Below are positions 44,710-56,496 of a stretch of DNA of 64,000 nucleotides, piece by piece. The DNA is from Zoroaster sp. YZ-2022 (Eukaryota; Echinodermata; Asteroidea; Forcipulatida; Zoroasteridae). The stretch covers positions 33,863,049-33,927,048 of the forward strand of contig CM055816.1 in NCBI GenBank assembly GCA_029582265.1, written 5' to 3'. Made by a program: the position numbers and the translations under genes. The stretch's first letter is position 1. Each line of letters begins with the position of its first letter. The notes under the pieces are model-generated. The model ran no database searches and had not been told where the DNA came from. It saw nothing but the letters and a program-made list of their open reading frames with translations.

Positions 44710-45817
44710 GTGAGTGATTAGTACATTACGCCATGTACATGTACTAATGTACACAGAGTAGGCCTACATACATGTATGTACATGTATGCAAGTTCCATGT
44801 ATAAATGTGAGGAATTTCACTTGTGTTGCATAGAAAAATGCTGCAAAAAACACAAAATTCAATTTACTAATCAAATGTTATTAGACTACAGTGTGTATAC
44901 ATAGTACATTTATATGTACATTTCTGCTATAAAGTACATGTACATGTAGGCTAATAAACATTTTGTATTTAATTTCAGAAGCATCAAACACACAAAAAAA
45001 TTCAGAAATTTCCGTAAAATCACAGAGAGAAACTTTCCCAAATTAAACTTCCTAAAAGCTTTGTGTACAGTACAGCAAATCATGGACCCTCAACAAATGA
45101 CAGAGTGGGGGTTGATCCAGTGCCCACCTTTTTATCACCTTGTATAAAGCAAATTGTTCAAACATTTTACAGTATGTAATACATTAAACATGTGTATATG
45201 TATAGAGAACATACTCAACAAAATGTACAATATGTACACTGTATGTGTGTCCCACATTTGTTGGTCGTGTTTCCCATTTTCAAAAGAGGGAACACTACCC
45301 AAAAAAGGGGAAAAAATTAATAAATTTCAAATTTACACATGTAATACATGTAATACTGAACATGTACAATTTACATGTTTTTCTACATATTAAAACCCTA
45401 CTTTTGTGGCAAGTAGCTATAACCATCAAAATCAGTCAACTGCCTTGTTCACCCAAATGTACACACAGGCATTTTTGACCACTGTGAACAATACAAGATA
45501 ATGCTTTTACTAGTCAAAAACAGTTAACTCATTTTGACCTGTTAATGTACATGTACATACGTAGTACACATAATATCTGAAGTTGTTAAACTCTTACATG
45601 TACATGTACATAGTTAGATATACACGTATCTTGGCATCAACATTTTGACTGTTTTGACCCTTGCAGTCACAGAAGGGTTAGGCTTTAATTTATGATGCAA
45701 TGTGGCAACATTGGCAAAAAATTGAAGCAAAGGCACTAAAATTGGCCACCTCCCATTTGATTGGACAGGTGAACACGGCCCCCTATTCATTATTCTTTTT
45801 TTTTCTTTTTATCACAG
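44710..45817 (+). other. Gene B intron with shared repeat
   Basis: Contains TACATGTA clusters and one copy (about 45412-45684) of a repeat also found at 59785-60058. It ends in a long T-rich acceptor tract before 45818. Confidence 0.7.
45412..45684 (+). repeat. Intronic repeat R1 (copy 1)
   Basis: Shares TCAGTCAACTGCC, GGCATTTTTGACC, AATGCTTTTACTAGT, TTTTGACCTGT and ATCAACATTTTGACTG words, in order, with 59785-60058. Confidence 0.75.
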
Positions 45818-46159
45818 TACCGCCAAGAGATATTTTAGTTACATATGATGGGACCACATACAGTGCAGGAGTTAATTTCATTGTTGTATCAGGAAACAGC
45901 CGTCAATTCACATGTAAGGTCACCGGCATAAATCCTGCTGCAGAGTTCACATGGACCCTAGACACCGCACCCCAGAAACATGGAACCCAAGTAAATTCTA
46001 CGAATGGTATTGACGTAAGGTTAGTTGACAGCATCAACACAGTGAATATTGACATCCCAGAGACCCCAGCAATGCAGCAGTTGACGTGTGGTGCTACCAA
46101 TAGACAAGATGGACTTACAGATTCTGAGGTGGATATCACTGTAAATCTACAAATACAAG
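45818..46159 (+). CDS. Gene B exon 2: Ig domain
   Basis: 342 bp, phase 1-1, with acceptor TTTTTATCACAG and donor CAAG|GTACA. One Ig domain: NSRQFTCKVTGINPAAEFTW gives the B-strand cysteine and C-strand tryptophan; QQLTCGATNRQDG gives the F-strand cysteine. The opening PPRDI is the usual linker into an Ig domain. It is related to gene A's 13304 exon and gene B's 47945 exon (the INPAAEFTW / INPGALFTW pair). Extracellular. Confidence 0.9.
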
Positions 46160-46450
46160 GTACAATGACTTGTACCAAAATCTTGTCATGCCATTTTAGA
46201 AATCTTTTAACCATTTAACAGTTTAAACAAAAAGGTATGTGGTTTTTAGTGAACAAAACTGCCTTCTTCCTATTAAGTGCATGTTCGCTGTTACACTTTA
46301 AGTAATATCAACATAAATAAATGATCAGATTTACATAAAACTCATTGTTGTTAAAAAAGTTGATGATAGTAATAAGTATTTCTTGAAATTCTGTATTCAT
46401 GAGGTGCTTTAATTTTAATGAAATTATTGATGTGGGAGGAAAATTCCACA

Positions 46451-46540
46451 TTAACCCTAACTCCCTAGACAACAAAGCCAGTTGGAGGATTTTGAAGGAT
46501 TTGTATTGTTTTAATACAATGCCTAGGGAGTTAGGGTTAA
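46451..46540. mobile_element. piggyBac-like MITE, short subfamily (copy 2)
   Basis: TTAACCCTAACTCCCTAGAC ... GCCTAGGGAGTTAGGGTTAA, 90 bp, with TTAA included at both ends. A near-perfect palindromic terminus. Confidence 0.9.
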
Positions 46541-46598
46541 GAATGAATACAAATTTAATTGCATGCAAAATTTGCACTATTTTCTTGTTCACGACACA

Positions 46599-46755
46599 AT
46601 AATAATAATAATAATGTGTGGACTTATATAGCGCACGTATCCACCAACTGACTGGTGCTCAAGGCGCATTATATCATTACCCCTGCTCATAAGGCTCATA
46701 AATCATTCCTGAAACCATCTCAGCTCCCTGGGGAGTATACAGCTCAATTGCTGAC
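46599..46755 (-). mobile_element. SINE fragment, minus strand
   Basis: (AAT)n, then GTGTGGACTTATATAGCGCA, CTCAAGGCGCATTATATCAT and CAGCTCCCTGGGGAGTATAC: the tail and body of the same SINE as at 30575 and 63829, without the tRNA-like head. Confidence 0.85.
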
Positions 46756-47044
46756 ACAACACAATAAGCTGAAGCTTTTCACAGGTTGGTTGTTTTAAAA
46801 TACATACATGTACTGTGTAAATCTTGATTCTGTTAAAAGAAAGTTAGCATAAATATGCACATTGTAAAATCTACAGTGTGTCGTAACAAATTGTTTTGTT
46901 CTAGAATACAAAAGGTAACATGTGTACATGTACACTAGTACATTGTTGTGCAAAGATCATAATGTACAGTACATGAATTTATTTGTAATTGGCAATAATA
47001 ATATTTGGAATGTATTCTGAAAGAAATTTTTTCTCATTCTTTAG

Positions 47045-47377
47045 TGCCACCGAAGGCATCGTTGATGTCACTGTATGATTCCAGCGGTGATCTAACCCCA
47101 GGAGCTATAGTACCTGTAGACCAGGGTACAGAACACACCTTCACATGTAAGGTACAGGGTACCAGACCAGCTGCAACCATTAAGTGGTATCTCGATGGTA
47201 CATCACAGCCAACTGTGAACCCAATCTCTAGTGAAGTGAATGGGTTAGTCGATACAACAGGAGACTTGGTATTCACTCCAGAAAGAGGCAATCACAGACA
47301 AGAGGTGAAATGTGTAGCAAGTATTGCAGAGTCACAGGAGCCATACCCATCTGTGATGGTTACATTGGATGTCACCG
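47045..47377 (+). CDS. Gene B exon 3: Ig domain
   Basis: 333 bp, phase 1-1, with acceptor CATTCTTTAG and donor CCG|GTATG. Begins PPKASLMSL; B-strand EHTFTCKVQGTRPAATIKWY and F-strand REVKCVASIAES, closing VMVTLDVTG. It is very similar to exon 5 (49562), including an identical ~55 bp nucleotide block across the B and C strands, so one is a recent duplicate of the other or they exchange sequence. Extracellular adhesion domain. Confidence 0.92.
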
Positions 47378-47944
47378 GTATGTAATTTATGCAAGTCACT
47401 TGATCTACATTTAATGCAATTATTATGCTGTATACATGGCAGTTTACCATTTGATTATTGGTGATAAGGTACACATTTTTTAGGCAATTTTGATAATAAT
47501 TTGGAATACAGACCTACATGTACATGTACCTCCCAAAAATCTCAGATTTTGAAAAAATTCAAAATTGCCACCCAAAAAACCACAATTCCCGAAGATTAAG
47601 AAGAAAAAAAATGGTTGCAGCACAGCGGCTCTATTTGTACACATATTGCATGCATTTACCTCGCCATGCTGTAACTCGTTTCCCCGGCCCACCTTACCTG
47701 CAAATTTTCATGCAATTCATGAAGGCAGTGGGGCAAACAACACATACTGTACTACTACTGTAAAACTTAATAGGAAAGTGCCCTCAAATGGTGGTAGTGG
47801 TTTGTTTTGTTTTTGGGGGGAGGGGTCTTTTTTTTTCTGTTACCCGCCCAACTTCGGTTGAAAAAAAAAATGTATTCCAAGTAATTAAGAACAAATGGCC
47901 ATACTATACTGCGGCAACCCCTGCACATAATTGGTTTGTTGCAG
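47378..47944 (+). other. Gene B intron
   Basis: Short intron with a TACATGTACATGTACC motif and poly-T/poly-G tracts; no repeat family recognised. Confidence 0.6.
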
Positions 47945-48274
47945 TATTCCCTACAAACATCACCATGTCCGACACAACTGGACGCAATTACACATCTGGG
48001 GATACATCATATCTGGTGGAAGGAGAAGATCGTCAGTACACATGCCGGGTACCAGACATCAACCCAGGGGCATTATTCACTTGGACTGTGGGGAGTCAGG
48101 TATTAAGATCTTATGACAACCATAATGTCACTGGTGCCGACGGATTCACTACAAGCACCAGTACAGCTTCATTATCAGCTACTTGGAGTTATCATGGAGA
48201 GATATTACAGTGTCAAGCATCAAACAAGGATGGCCACTCTGGGATCAGTGTCAGTGTCATGCTTGATGTTAAAG
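47945..48274 (+). CDS. Gene B exon 4: Ig domain
   Basis: 330 bp, phase 1-1, with acceptor TTTGTTGCAG and donor AAAG|GTAAA. Ig domain with DRQYTCRVPDINPGALFTW (B cysteine, C tryptophan) and GEILQCQASNKDG (F cysteine), ending VMLDVKG. The FTTSTSTAS segment is nearly the same as in gene A's exon at 13304, making it the closest gene B counterpart. Potential N-glycosylation at NYTS and NVTG. Confidence 0.9.
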
Positions 48275-48885
48275 GTAAAAACTTCATTTTTTAAATACAT
48301 TGTATGTACATAGTGGAATTTCATTGGTCAAGAACCAGTAACATGACAGTAGTCTGGAGGTCATGTCAGGGAAAATAATGTGTCCTTTGGTGTAAGGGAA
48401 TAACAGTTTGTCACGTGGTAAAGACCTAGCGTCAAACTGTTATTTCCATTCAAAATGTTAAGAAAAATTAATTTTTGTTGAATGAAGTAAAATAGGAAAT
48501 ACACAAAATACTTCCAAAGTATGAGTCAGGCACAGGATGCCAATCTTAGTCACTCCTGATTGGTTGAAATCCGCGTCTCGCATTGCACAAAACAGCTGGC
48601 GAAGAGCTGGAACATATGCGCTGTTTTGATTTTGATAAGCCAGTCTATACCATCCGTTAATACACCCTTACATGATTACTTTTTGTCCAGTCAGATTGTT
48701 TTAAACTGTCTTCCAGGGCATTTATGAATGCAATGTAATGAAAGATGTATGTGTTATACACCACAACATTAATACATAATTTGTAACATACATGTACATT
48801 GCACAATATGTTATTTCGATATCATTTTGGATATGCAGCTACCCAAAGTGTCATACACTTGTACATTCTTCAGGAAACTTTTTTA

Positions 48886-49356
48886 TTAACCCTAACGGAC
48901 TAGGCCCTTTTGCTTACACATAGCCCAAATCCTCCTACATTGTATATCCTTCAGTATTAGAGAATCAAAAGCTCAAAGTACCCAAATCCTTCTAAATCCT
49001 CCTGGTTTTCCCCCCTTTGACCTTGCAATAGACCCACTTAACTTGCTACACTTACATGTACCTTGCCAATAATCAAACAAAAAATTGTTTAGGCTTCACC
49101 ACATTCCCCTCCCCCGCAGCTCAGATCCTTCTGAATCCCATTTTGGCCAAGCTGCATAAGACCCTAATCCTTCTCTTTCCTCTTATGTCAAATACAGCCT
49201 GATAGCCCAATTCCTTCTAAATCCTCTCATAGCAGAAACCCACTATGGCCCAAATCCTTCTGGATCCTCCTCCACTGAAAAGTCCTAATAGCCCCAGTCC
49301 TTCGGAATCCTTCACATTGGCAAAGAGGATATAGGATTTGGGCTGGTTAGGGTTAA
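48886..49356. mobile_element. piggyBac-like MITE, long form
   Basis: TTAACCCTAACGGACTAGGC ... GGTTAGGGTTAA, ~470 bp. The interior consists of loose repeats of CCCAAATCCTTCTAAATCCT. Its left 45 bp match the reverse complement of the 44-bp minisatellite unit at 21463. Confidence 0.88.
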
Positions 49357-49561
49357 TAAATAAAGTCAATCAATAAAATTTATTAAATAAATGAATTAAT
49401 TGACACCTGTAAATACTATACTGTACAGTATGTTGATAATGTATTGAACTTCTGTAAATTAAATGTGAACACGTTGTTTGGGGTACATGTATAACACACA
49501 GTACAAGTCAAATGTGCATGTAGTTGATTCATTTTATTTATTTTTTAAATTTTTTCTTTAG

Positions 49562-49894
49562 TGCCACCAAAAGCATCGTCGTTGTCACTGACCGATACCA
49601 GAGGTGAACTAGACCCAGGATCTATAGTGCCTGTAAACCAGGGTACAGAACACACCTTCACATGTAAGGTACAGGGTACCAGACCAGCTGCAAACATCGA
49701 GTGGTTTCTTGATGGTGTATCAAATCTAACCATCAACTCAACCTCCAGCGTGGTTGATAAACTGGTTAACACTACAGGGGACTGGACATTTACACCTACA
49801 AGAGATTATCACAGAAAGGAGTTGAAATGTGAAGCAAGCATTTCAGAGTCAAAGGCTCCATTCCCATCAGTCAATATCACCCTGGATGTCAATG
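49562..49894 (+). CDS. Gene B exon 5: Ig domain (duplicate of exon 3)
   Basis: 333 bp, phase 1-1, with acceptor TTTTTTCTTTAG and donor AATG|GTGTG. PPKASSLSLTDTRGELDPGS; EHTFTCKVQGTRPAANIEWF; KELKCEASISES; ends ITLDVNG. Same length and largely the same sequence as exon 3. Several NxT sites (NLT, NST, NTT, NIT) could be glycosylated. Confidence 0.92.
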
Positions 49895-50682
49895 GTGTGT
49901 ACATGTACATATGTTATTCTCGTCATCGTCATTGTCAGCATCATGATACAATAAAGCGTGTGTTTGTGAATTAATTTGCATGAAACGGCACCAGAACCAT
50001 CAATGTGCATCCTTCCGTTTCAAAAGATTTAGCTATAACTAGCATTGCAATATTTTTAAAAATTTATTTCACTAATTTATTTTGATTATTTGCATCACTT
50101 AAAAACATGTTTTTTTCATGCTCAAGCTGGTGTTTTGTTTTTGTTTGGGTCACCAAATTGTGGAGTTTAAAATGAGACTTTAAAAATAATAGACATTATT
50201 TATAACAACATAATAGACTTAAAGATCTATCGCCCGTGTATTTTGCTATTTTAACAGAAATTTTGTTTTTCATCTGAACATTGTTATTTCAATTGATTTT
50301 AATTTTGCCCTACACCGACGTGTGTATATATGTAGGACTGTACACTCAGTGCTTTCCGAGTGTCTGTTGGAAAAAAACTTCACAGGCGACTCGGGCGGGA
50401 TTCGGACAAACATTATTTCACTTGAGGAAGTGAATACAAATTGCTTTTAAATGACACATTTCTCAAAATAATTGTGAGTTTACAAAATGAAAGGATGGTG
50501 AGTCCTACCATAAATTAATTTGTGCACTTTTTTACTGTTTAACCAAACCTTCTGATGCCTTTTTTGTGAAATATCTCATTTCAAAGTATCTGTTTTCCTT
50601 TCTAAAAACAAATTGTTCAGTGTTTTAAAAAAAAAACGAAAAATCTTTGGAAAATGCTGGTAAAACATGGGCAATACCTCTT

Positions 50683-51021
50683 TAACCCTCCTACTGATAG
50701 ACCATTTGAAACCAATCAAAATTTCCACTTAACAAAATGCCCATTGGTTTTGTACACACATGGTGATACCATTTGAACAGTGTTGGTAGCAAGCTTTACT
50801 ACCATTCAAATCCATTCAAATGCATAGATAGAGCCGGGGTCCATTGATTCACCACTTAGAAGTATCCAAACAAGGTTTTTGTATTAGCTGACCTACCATT
50901 CAAAACCATTTGAGGGAATCAATACTGTACACAGTTATTTCACCATTCAAAACCACAAAAGTGAATGGTTTCAAATAGTGGATCAACTTGTATGAAAAAG
51001 GTACCAGAAGTAGGAGGGTTA
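50683..51021. mobile_element. piggyBac-like MITE, family PB2 (copy 2)
   Basis: TTAACCCTCCTACTGATAGA at the left and AGTAGGAGGGTTAA at the right: intact TTAA on both sides and CCCTCCTAC ends. Its interior closely matches 43637-44020. Confidence 0.92.
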
Positions 51022-51282
51022 ATCAAACAAGTGAATTTATAATGTTACGGCATGTACATGTCAACTTTCATTCATGCAATGTTGGATTTGTTCGTGTGGT
51101 GTCGCATTTAAAATCTGAATTAGCTACACACATGCACAGTATGGCAATCAAATCAAAATTGAATTGTCCAGGTGAAATCATCATCATAAATGCTGTGTGC
51201 AACCTTTGTAATCTTATCCTTTGAATTTTACATGTACATGTAATTTTAAATAAGTGTTTAATTATTTCTCCTGGGCAAACTT

Positions 51283-52225
51283 ACATGTATTCAGGGGTTG
51301 AAATTAACTTGGGTTTGATGGTAGCCCACAGGACTAGTACATGTATGTCAAACTTACATGTATTCAGGGGTTGAAATTAACTTGAGTTTGATGGTAGCCC
51401 ACAGGACTAGTACATGTATGTCAAACTTACATGTATACAGGGGTTGAAATTAACTTGAGTTTGATGGTAGCCCACAGGACTAGTACATGTATGTCAAACT
51501 TACATGTATACAGGGGTTGAAATTAACTTGAGTTTGATGGTAGCCCACAGGACTAGTACATGTATGTCAAACTTACATGTATACAGGGGTTGAAATTAAC
51601 TTGAGTTTGATGGTAGCCCACAGGACTAGTACATGTATGTCAAACTTACATGTACATTTGTATACAGGGGTTGAAATTAACTTGAGTTTGATGGTAGCCC
51701 ACAGGACTAGTACATGTATGTCAAACTTACTTGTATTCAGGGGTTGAAATTAACTTGAGTTTTATGGTAGCCCACAGGACTAGTACATGTATGTCAAACT
51801 TACTTGTATTCAGGGGTTGAAATTAACTTGAGTTTTATGGTAGCCCACAGGACTAGTACATGTATGTCAAACTTACATGTATCCAGGGGTTGAAATTAAC
51901 TTGAGTTTGATGGTAGCCCACAGGACTAGTACATGTATGTCAAACTTACATGTATACAGGGGTTGAAATTAACTTGAGTTTTATGGTAGCCCACAGGACT
52001 AGTACATGTATGTCAAACTTACATGTATCCAGGGGTTGAAATTAACTTGAGTTTGATGGTAGCCCACAGGACTAGTACATGTATGTCAAACTTACATGTA
52101 TCCAGGGGTTGAAATTAACTTGAGTTTGATGGTAGCCCACAGGACTAGTACATGTATGTCAAACTTACATGTATTCAGGGGTTGAAATTAACTTGAGTTT
52201 GATGGTAGCCCACAGGACTAGTAAT
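51283..52225. repeat. 73-bp tandem array, ~13 copies
   Basis: Unit: CTTACATGTATACAGGGGTT, GAAATTAACTTGAGTTTGAT, GGTAGCCCACAGGACTAGTA, CATGTATGTCAAA. The first copy reads TTGGGTTTG; some copies have TTTTATGG, and one has an extra ACATTTGT. Each unit contains the terminal ~45 bp of the hAT-like MITE that follows, plus ~28 bp of flank. Confidence 0.95.
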
Positions 52226-52465
52226 GTCAAAATTTTACTAGTCCTCATTTTTTAGTCGTCCTGAAAAAAGGTGAATATAAATACAAGAAAAAGAAATGAA
52301 CCATGATCTGGTGAGAATCATGTTTTTGCTGAGATCATGCTGAATGTTTTTTTGCATACTTTTATTTCACTATCCCATCGGATTACCCAAATCCCAGCAG
52401 CAAGTAGTCTCACTGCTAAAACCACAAGCCTCGGTCTAGCAGACTAGTGGTAATTTTGACCCCTG
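52176..52465. mobile_element. hAT-like MITE at end of the 73-bp array
   Basis: Starts CAGGGGTTGAAATTAACTTG and ends with the mirror of CAGGGGTCAAAATTACCAC; inside is a second inverted pair GGACTAGTAATGTC / TTTTACTAGTCC. The CAGGGGT ends suggest hAT. A clean 8-bp target duplication is not visible, because the left flank is itself the array. Confidence 0.7.
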
Positions 52466-52633
52466 TGTATTAGAGATCATCTGTGATTTTCCTCAGAGGA
52501 AAGATATGAGAAATTTCACTTAACAATTTGACAAAGCAGCTGGTGGCCATAAAACATTCAAATTTACGAACATGAACATTCAGTCAAAATAATATAAAAA
52601 GTTATATGGAGGAAAACTCCAGTGAATCATTAA

Positions 52634-53094
52634 GTGGAGGGGAAAGGTTTTGTTTCTTTTGTTATTGTTTTCAAATCTTTGAATGATTGTGCACCATTAT
52701 CTGACTTGTTGAAATATTATGCCCCATCTTGCAAGTTACATTCCAGTGCAAAATTTTTGCTGGCTGAACAAAAGTCTAAACATTCTTGGGGTGACAGATC
52801 TTTTGAAGTTGTGGCTCCATGCCTTTGGAATGATTTACCTCTGTACATTCGTGAATCTCAATCTGTTTACTCCTTCAAGAAGAACTTAAAAACTCATCTT
52901 ATGTGTATTGCCTATAAGGACTACTAACATTCATTTATGCATTTTTTATCTTTTGTTTAGTATTATATTGCATTTGCTATTGTATTGTTATGCTATTGTA
53001 TGATTTCTTGTTTACTGTAAAGCGCCTTGAGCACTTCTTGGTGGATATGTGCGCATTATAAATCTTCTGTATTATTATTATTATTATTATTATA
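52634..53094 (+). pseudogene. 5'-truncated LINE: reverse-transcriptase C-terminus and 3' tail
   Basis: The frame 52634-52927 reads VFKSLNDCAPLSDLLKYY, then WGDRSFEVVAPCLWNDLPLY and SFKKNLKTHLM. This is the characteristic end of non-LTR reverse transcriptases: 'LNGLAPxYLSDLL', 'YGDRAFSVAAPxLWNxLP', 'FKxxLKTHLF'. After the stop comes a ~100 bp 3' UTR with AAGCGCCTTGAGCACTT and GTGCGCATTATAAAT, then (TTA)n. The catalytic domain is missing; a dead copy. The tail is shared with the SINEs in this window, the usual sign that this LINE type mobilises them. Confidence 0.88.
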
Positions 53095-53569
53095 CGTTGG
53101 ACAAATTCTTGAAACAAAATGGCAAACACATGTATGCATGACAATCATTTGTGAAGCTTATTCATGTTACATGTACGTATGTGTACAGTACATTTTAGCA
53201 AACTTGTATCATCTGATTGTTCGTCTAAACTGTTTGGTTTATTTTATTTTATTTTTTTTGGTCAAAATCAGCAAAGGGAATAAATGGTTTTTAATTAATG
53301 ATTACTTAATGAAAATGTATTATACTTTTAACTTGTATTTTGCAGGCAATTACATTATATATTTTCATGTATATTATGCATGTTATTTCATGTACCCTGT
53401 ATGGTCCATGGCTCTCCTTCCCTCCCTTCCTCCATGGCTCATTGTAGTTTTGACATGTTTCTTTGTGTATCCAATGCACAGTGTAGATTGAATTGTGTAC
53501 ATTCGTATATCATCATGTGTATAGATTATACACTACACTTAAAGCTCTGTGTTTTAAATTCCGATATTA

Positions 53570-53785
53570 AAGGGACAGTATCATCACAATCGACAGTGCA
53601 TAGAATCGGAATGCTAGTTTTAGATTACTGCCATAATACTTCACATGATAAGGTCATATTACATGTACCTTTGCTGCTGCTTAAATGAGTCAGTAATTTT
53701 CAGTCACTGTGCTAATCTTAAACTAGGACAGCGATTCCATGCCCAGGTTGAAAGTCTGCCTTGATCGTGACGATACTGCCCCTGT
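53570..53785. mobile_element. MITE, family M3 (copy 1)
   Basis: AAAGGGACAGTATCATCACA; GTGCATAGAATCGGAATGCT; mirrored later by GACAGCGATTCCATGCCC. Matches 58346-58564. Confidence 0.75.
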
Positions 53786-54079
53786 AGTTCTGTATTGTAC
53801 ATCTTTGTTTTGGACATCTCTGTCATGGGTCTACAAATGTTAATGTATTAATCTTACATACATGTACTTGATGGTTTTAACCTATAACAATTTTTTTTTT
53901 TTTTCAGAGGTGCTGCAATTTAAAAAAAAAATTAAACAATTTCCAAAATTGGAATTCAGGAAAAAGTACCTCTTTAGAATGAATACATACTGTACACAAA
54001 TCTTAATGCATAATTTTTTACTATTTTCTTGTGAAATACATACTATATGTACAAGGTGCACGTTAATATATGATCTTAT

Positions 54080-54429
54080 CACTATGAATAACTTTACCCT
54101 AAAAATGCCCTGAAAATCCGTTTTGCCGTGAAATAACAGTTCACCATAATTTCACAGCAATTTCACAGTGTCTCTTCCTCTCAGATATTGGCAATAATGT
54201 TCACAGTGATTTCAGGGCAAATTCACTGCGCTCTCGAGAATTAATGAGCTGCCCCAAAAACTGCCACAAGAATTTCACAGCGTTTTCATGGTATTTTCAC
54301 AGCGAAGGAATTCCAAGAATATTTCATGGCATTTTCACGGTGTTGTGTCGTCATGAAATTGCAGTGAACTATTTATTTCACGGCAAAACGGATATTCAGG
54401 GCATTTTCAGGGTAAAGTTATTCATAGTG
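54080..54429. mobile_element. Foldback MITE with ~65-bp inverted ends
   Basis: CACTATGAATAACTTTACCC, then TGCCCTGAAAATCCGTTTTG and CCGTGAAATAACAGTTCAC, mirrored by GTGAACTATTTATTTCACGG, CAAAACGGATATTCAGGGCA and GGGTAAAGTTATTCATAGTG. The core is a set of degenerate TTTCACAGC words. Confidence 0.92.
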
Positions 54430-55641
54430 TGTTTTATTTAAATCTGTATATAATGTACACGTACATTATGATGTTTACACATGTATGATTCAAAGACTAC
54501 ATGTACATGTAAGTAATCATGCATACATGTTAAAGCAGTTTTCCCAACATGACCAGACCAGTGATTAAGTACAAAGGTATGGACTTCTCTTTTGAAAGCA
54601 CTGCCAGGTTATTAAAAATACTGCATACTGTACTGTACATGTAGTTCCTTAAATAAGTTCAGTGTATGCACTGGAAATGCATGCAATGCAATAACATGTT
54701 AAAGTTACAGAATTGGCAAACACAAACTTTGTATTCATGTCTAACATAGTGTTACCTCAGACAAAAATATATCGATGAATGTCTGTACCATCATCATGTT
54801 TACAGTGTTATAAGTAAGACTAATTGTGGTGACACCATGTGAAATTCTCTATTGAGTAGTAATAATTAGTTCTGAAAAGAACTGGAGGTTACAACTCAAT
54901 GTTTCGATCAGTGTGCTCTGGTCGTCTTCAGGAGAACGCCGGACTCTGGGAAACCCTACTGCTTTACAGTGTTATGTTTTAATGTTCATAGAGTACGTGT
55001 GAAACTTTAATCATGTTTTTATTTGTTGAAAATAAAAATGTTGAACCTTCCCTATACAGATCTCAATATTTTTTAAATTTATTTGAAAATGGTGTATTTG
55101 TTTAAATATTATGATTTTATTATAAGTATTTCGTTTTTGCAAAACATGATAAGAAAGATTTTATTTTCCTGTCTTCCTTTCTACACCTCACATATGATGC
55201 TCAATATGCGACAGAGTGAACCCCCCCCCCCCCCTCCCATTGTGTCTTTATTGTGTTCCAGGAATCTTAGGAATTCTTCAGAGGATTTCGGGGGTGGGGG
55301 AGAGGTCCGTTAACAATAGAGCAACAGTGTGTTAGTGTATAAGGACATTTGGGGGGGGGGGGAGGCACCCTGCCGCATATCAAGCATGGTATAACACCTC
55401 AAGTCAAGCTACACTGTACATCCTTGCTATCCCTAAAATTTCCTAATTGTTTGCTTTTTATATTTTATATTTTTGGGGGGATGGTACATGTCTTTTTAGT
55501 TTCTTTCAAATGGCATTTTCTTTCTTTTTCTTATCCCTAAAAAAAGAGGCTTGGAAGAAACTCGGTAATCCTGTGCGAGGGTGCCATGCAAAATTGCACC
55601 CCATGAAAGCATTAAACAAGAACTTTGTTTTGTTTCTGCAG

Positions 55642-55953
55642 GTCCTCCCGATACCCCTGTGATAACTGGTAGTTTACAGATGACTGAGAATGTGTCGACT
55701 ACCCTGACATGCATGGCGGATATGGGGTATCCTGATGACTGGAGCTTGGATTGGTTCAATGGAGACACACCAATCATGCCTATGTCTGATACCACACCAG
55801 CCCCATCAGGATCAAGTGAACGCTACACGTTCAGCAGTCAGATTGAGTTTACACCTACGAGATATGACAATAACAACATCATCAAGTGTACTGCACAAAA
55901 GGATTCATGGACAGCACGACCAGAAGGGTCATGGGGTCCTATTGATGTCCAAT
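55642..55953 (+). CDS. Gene B exon 6: Ig domain
   Basis: 312 bp, phase 1-1, with acceptor TTGTTTCTGCAG and donor CAAT|GTAAG. Ig domain: PPDTPVITGSL start, VSTTLTCMADMGYPDDWSLD and WF give the B cysteine and C tryptophan, NNIIKCTAQKDS the F cysteine. Related in style to nectin/CD80-like C1/C2 domains. Extracellular. Confidence 0.9.
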
Positions 55954-56095
55954 GTAAGTACTTTTATTAAAACAAAATGTATGATTACAATACTAGTATG
56001 TACATGCCTACTCAATATTTATCCAAAAATAACATGAGCATGTAACATTTAGACGAACAAATAACGTGTATTGTAATGCACTATCATCTTCACCC

Positions 56096-56357
56096 TTAAC
56101 CAGTTCGCGTCGGGAATAAAACAGTTTTTCTGGGCCCCTGTGCGGGTTGCTTTTCCCCACACAAACACGTTAATGGAAGCTTCCACAGCGCCTGGCCACG
56201 TCTACTGAGCATGTCACTGTACACTCGGCTCGTTGCCATGTCAACCGAGCATGCATACAAATATTCCAGAGTTTCCTCTGGCGTGTATAGACGCTCTCCG
56301 ATCCGTGGTGCAAAAAAAAATTGCGTGTACACACGGCCTCCGACGCGAACTGGTTAA
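56096..56357. mobile_element. piggyBac-like MITE, family PB3
   Basis: TTAA (56096-56099), then CCAGTTCGCGTCGG, mirrored exactly by CCGACGCGAACTGG and TTAA (56354-56357). 14-bp perfect inverted ends; the interior is richer in GC than its surroundings. Confidence 0.93.
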
Positions 56358-56496
56358 CATCACGTTTACTTGAACTGAATTTTATTATAAAATATAAGAA
56401 AATAACAAATGTTGTAAACATTTCTGTATAATTAAACTGATGTAGACCTGTTTGTTTTATAATAAGGGAAGTTTGTTGCATTGTCTTTTCAGCAGG

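Larger units (their letters stand above)
49895..55641 (+). other. Gene B large intron
   Basis: 5.7 kb with many repeats: a piggyBac-like MITE (50683), a 73-bp array (51283-52225) with its hAT-like parent (52176-52465), a LINE 3' end (52634-53094), and MITEs at 53570 and 54080. There are also poly-C (about 55220) and poly-G (about 55350) runs. A stretch at 54890-54950 (CTCAATGTTTCGATCAGTGT) looks like part of another dispersed repeat. No further exon recognised. Confidence 0.7.
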
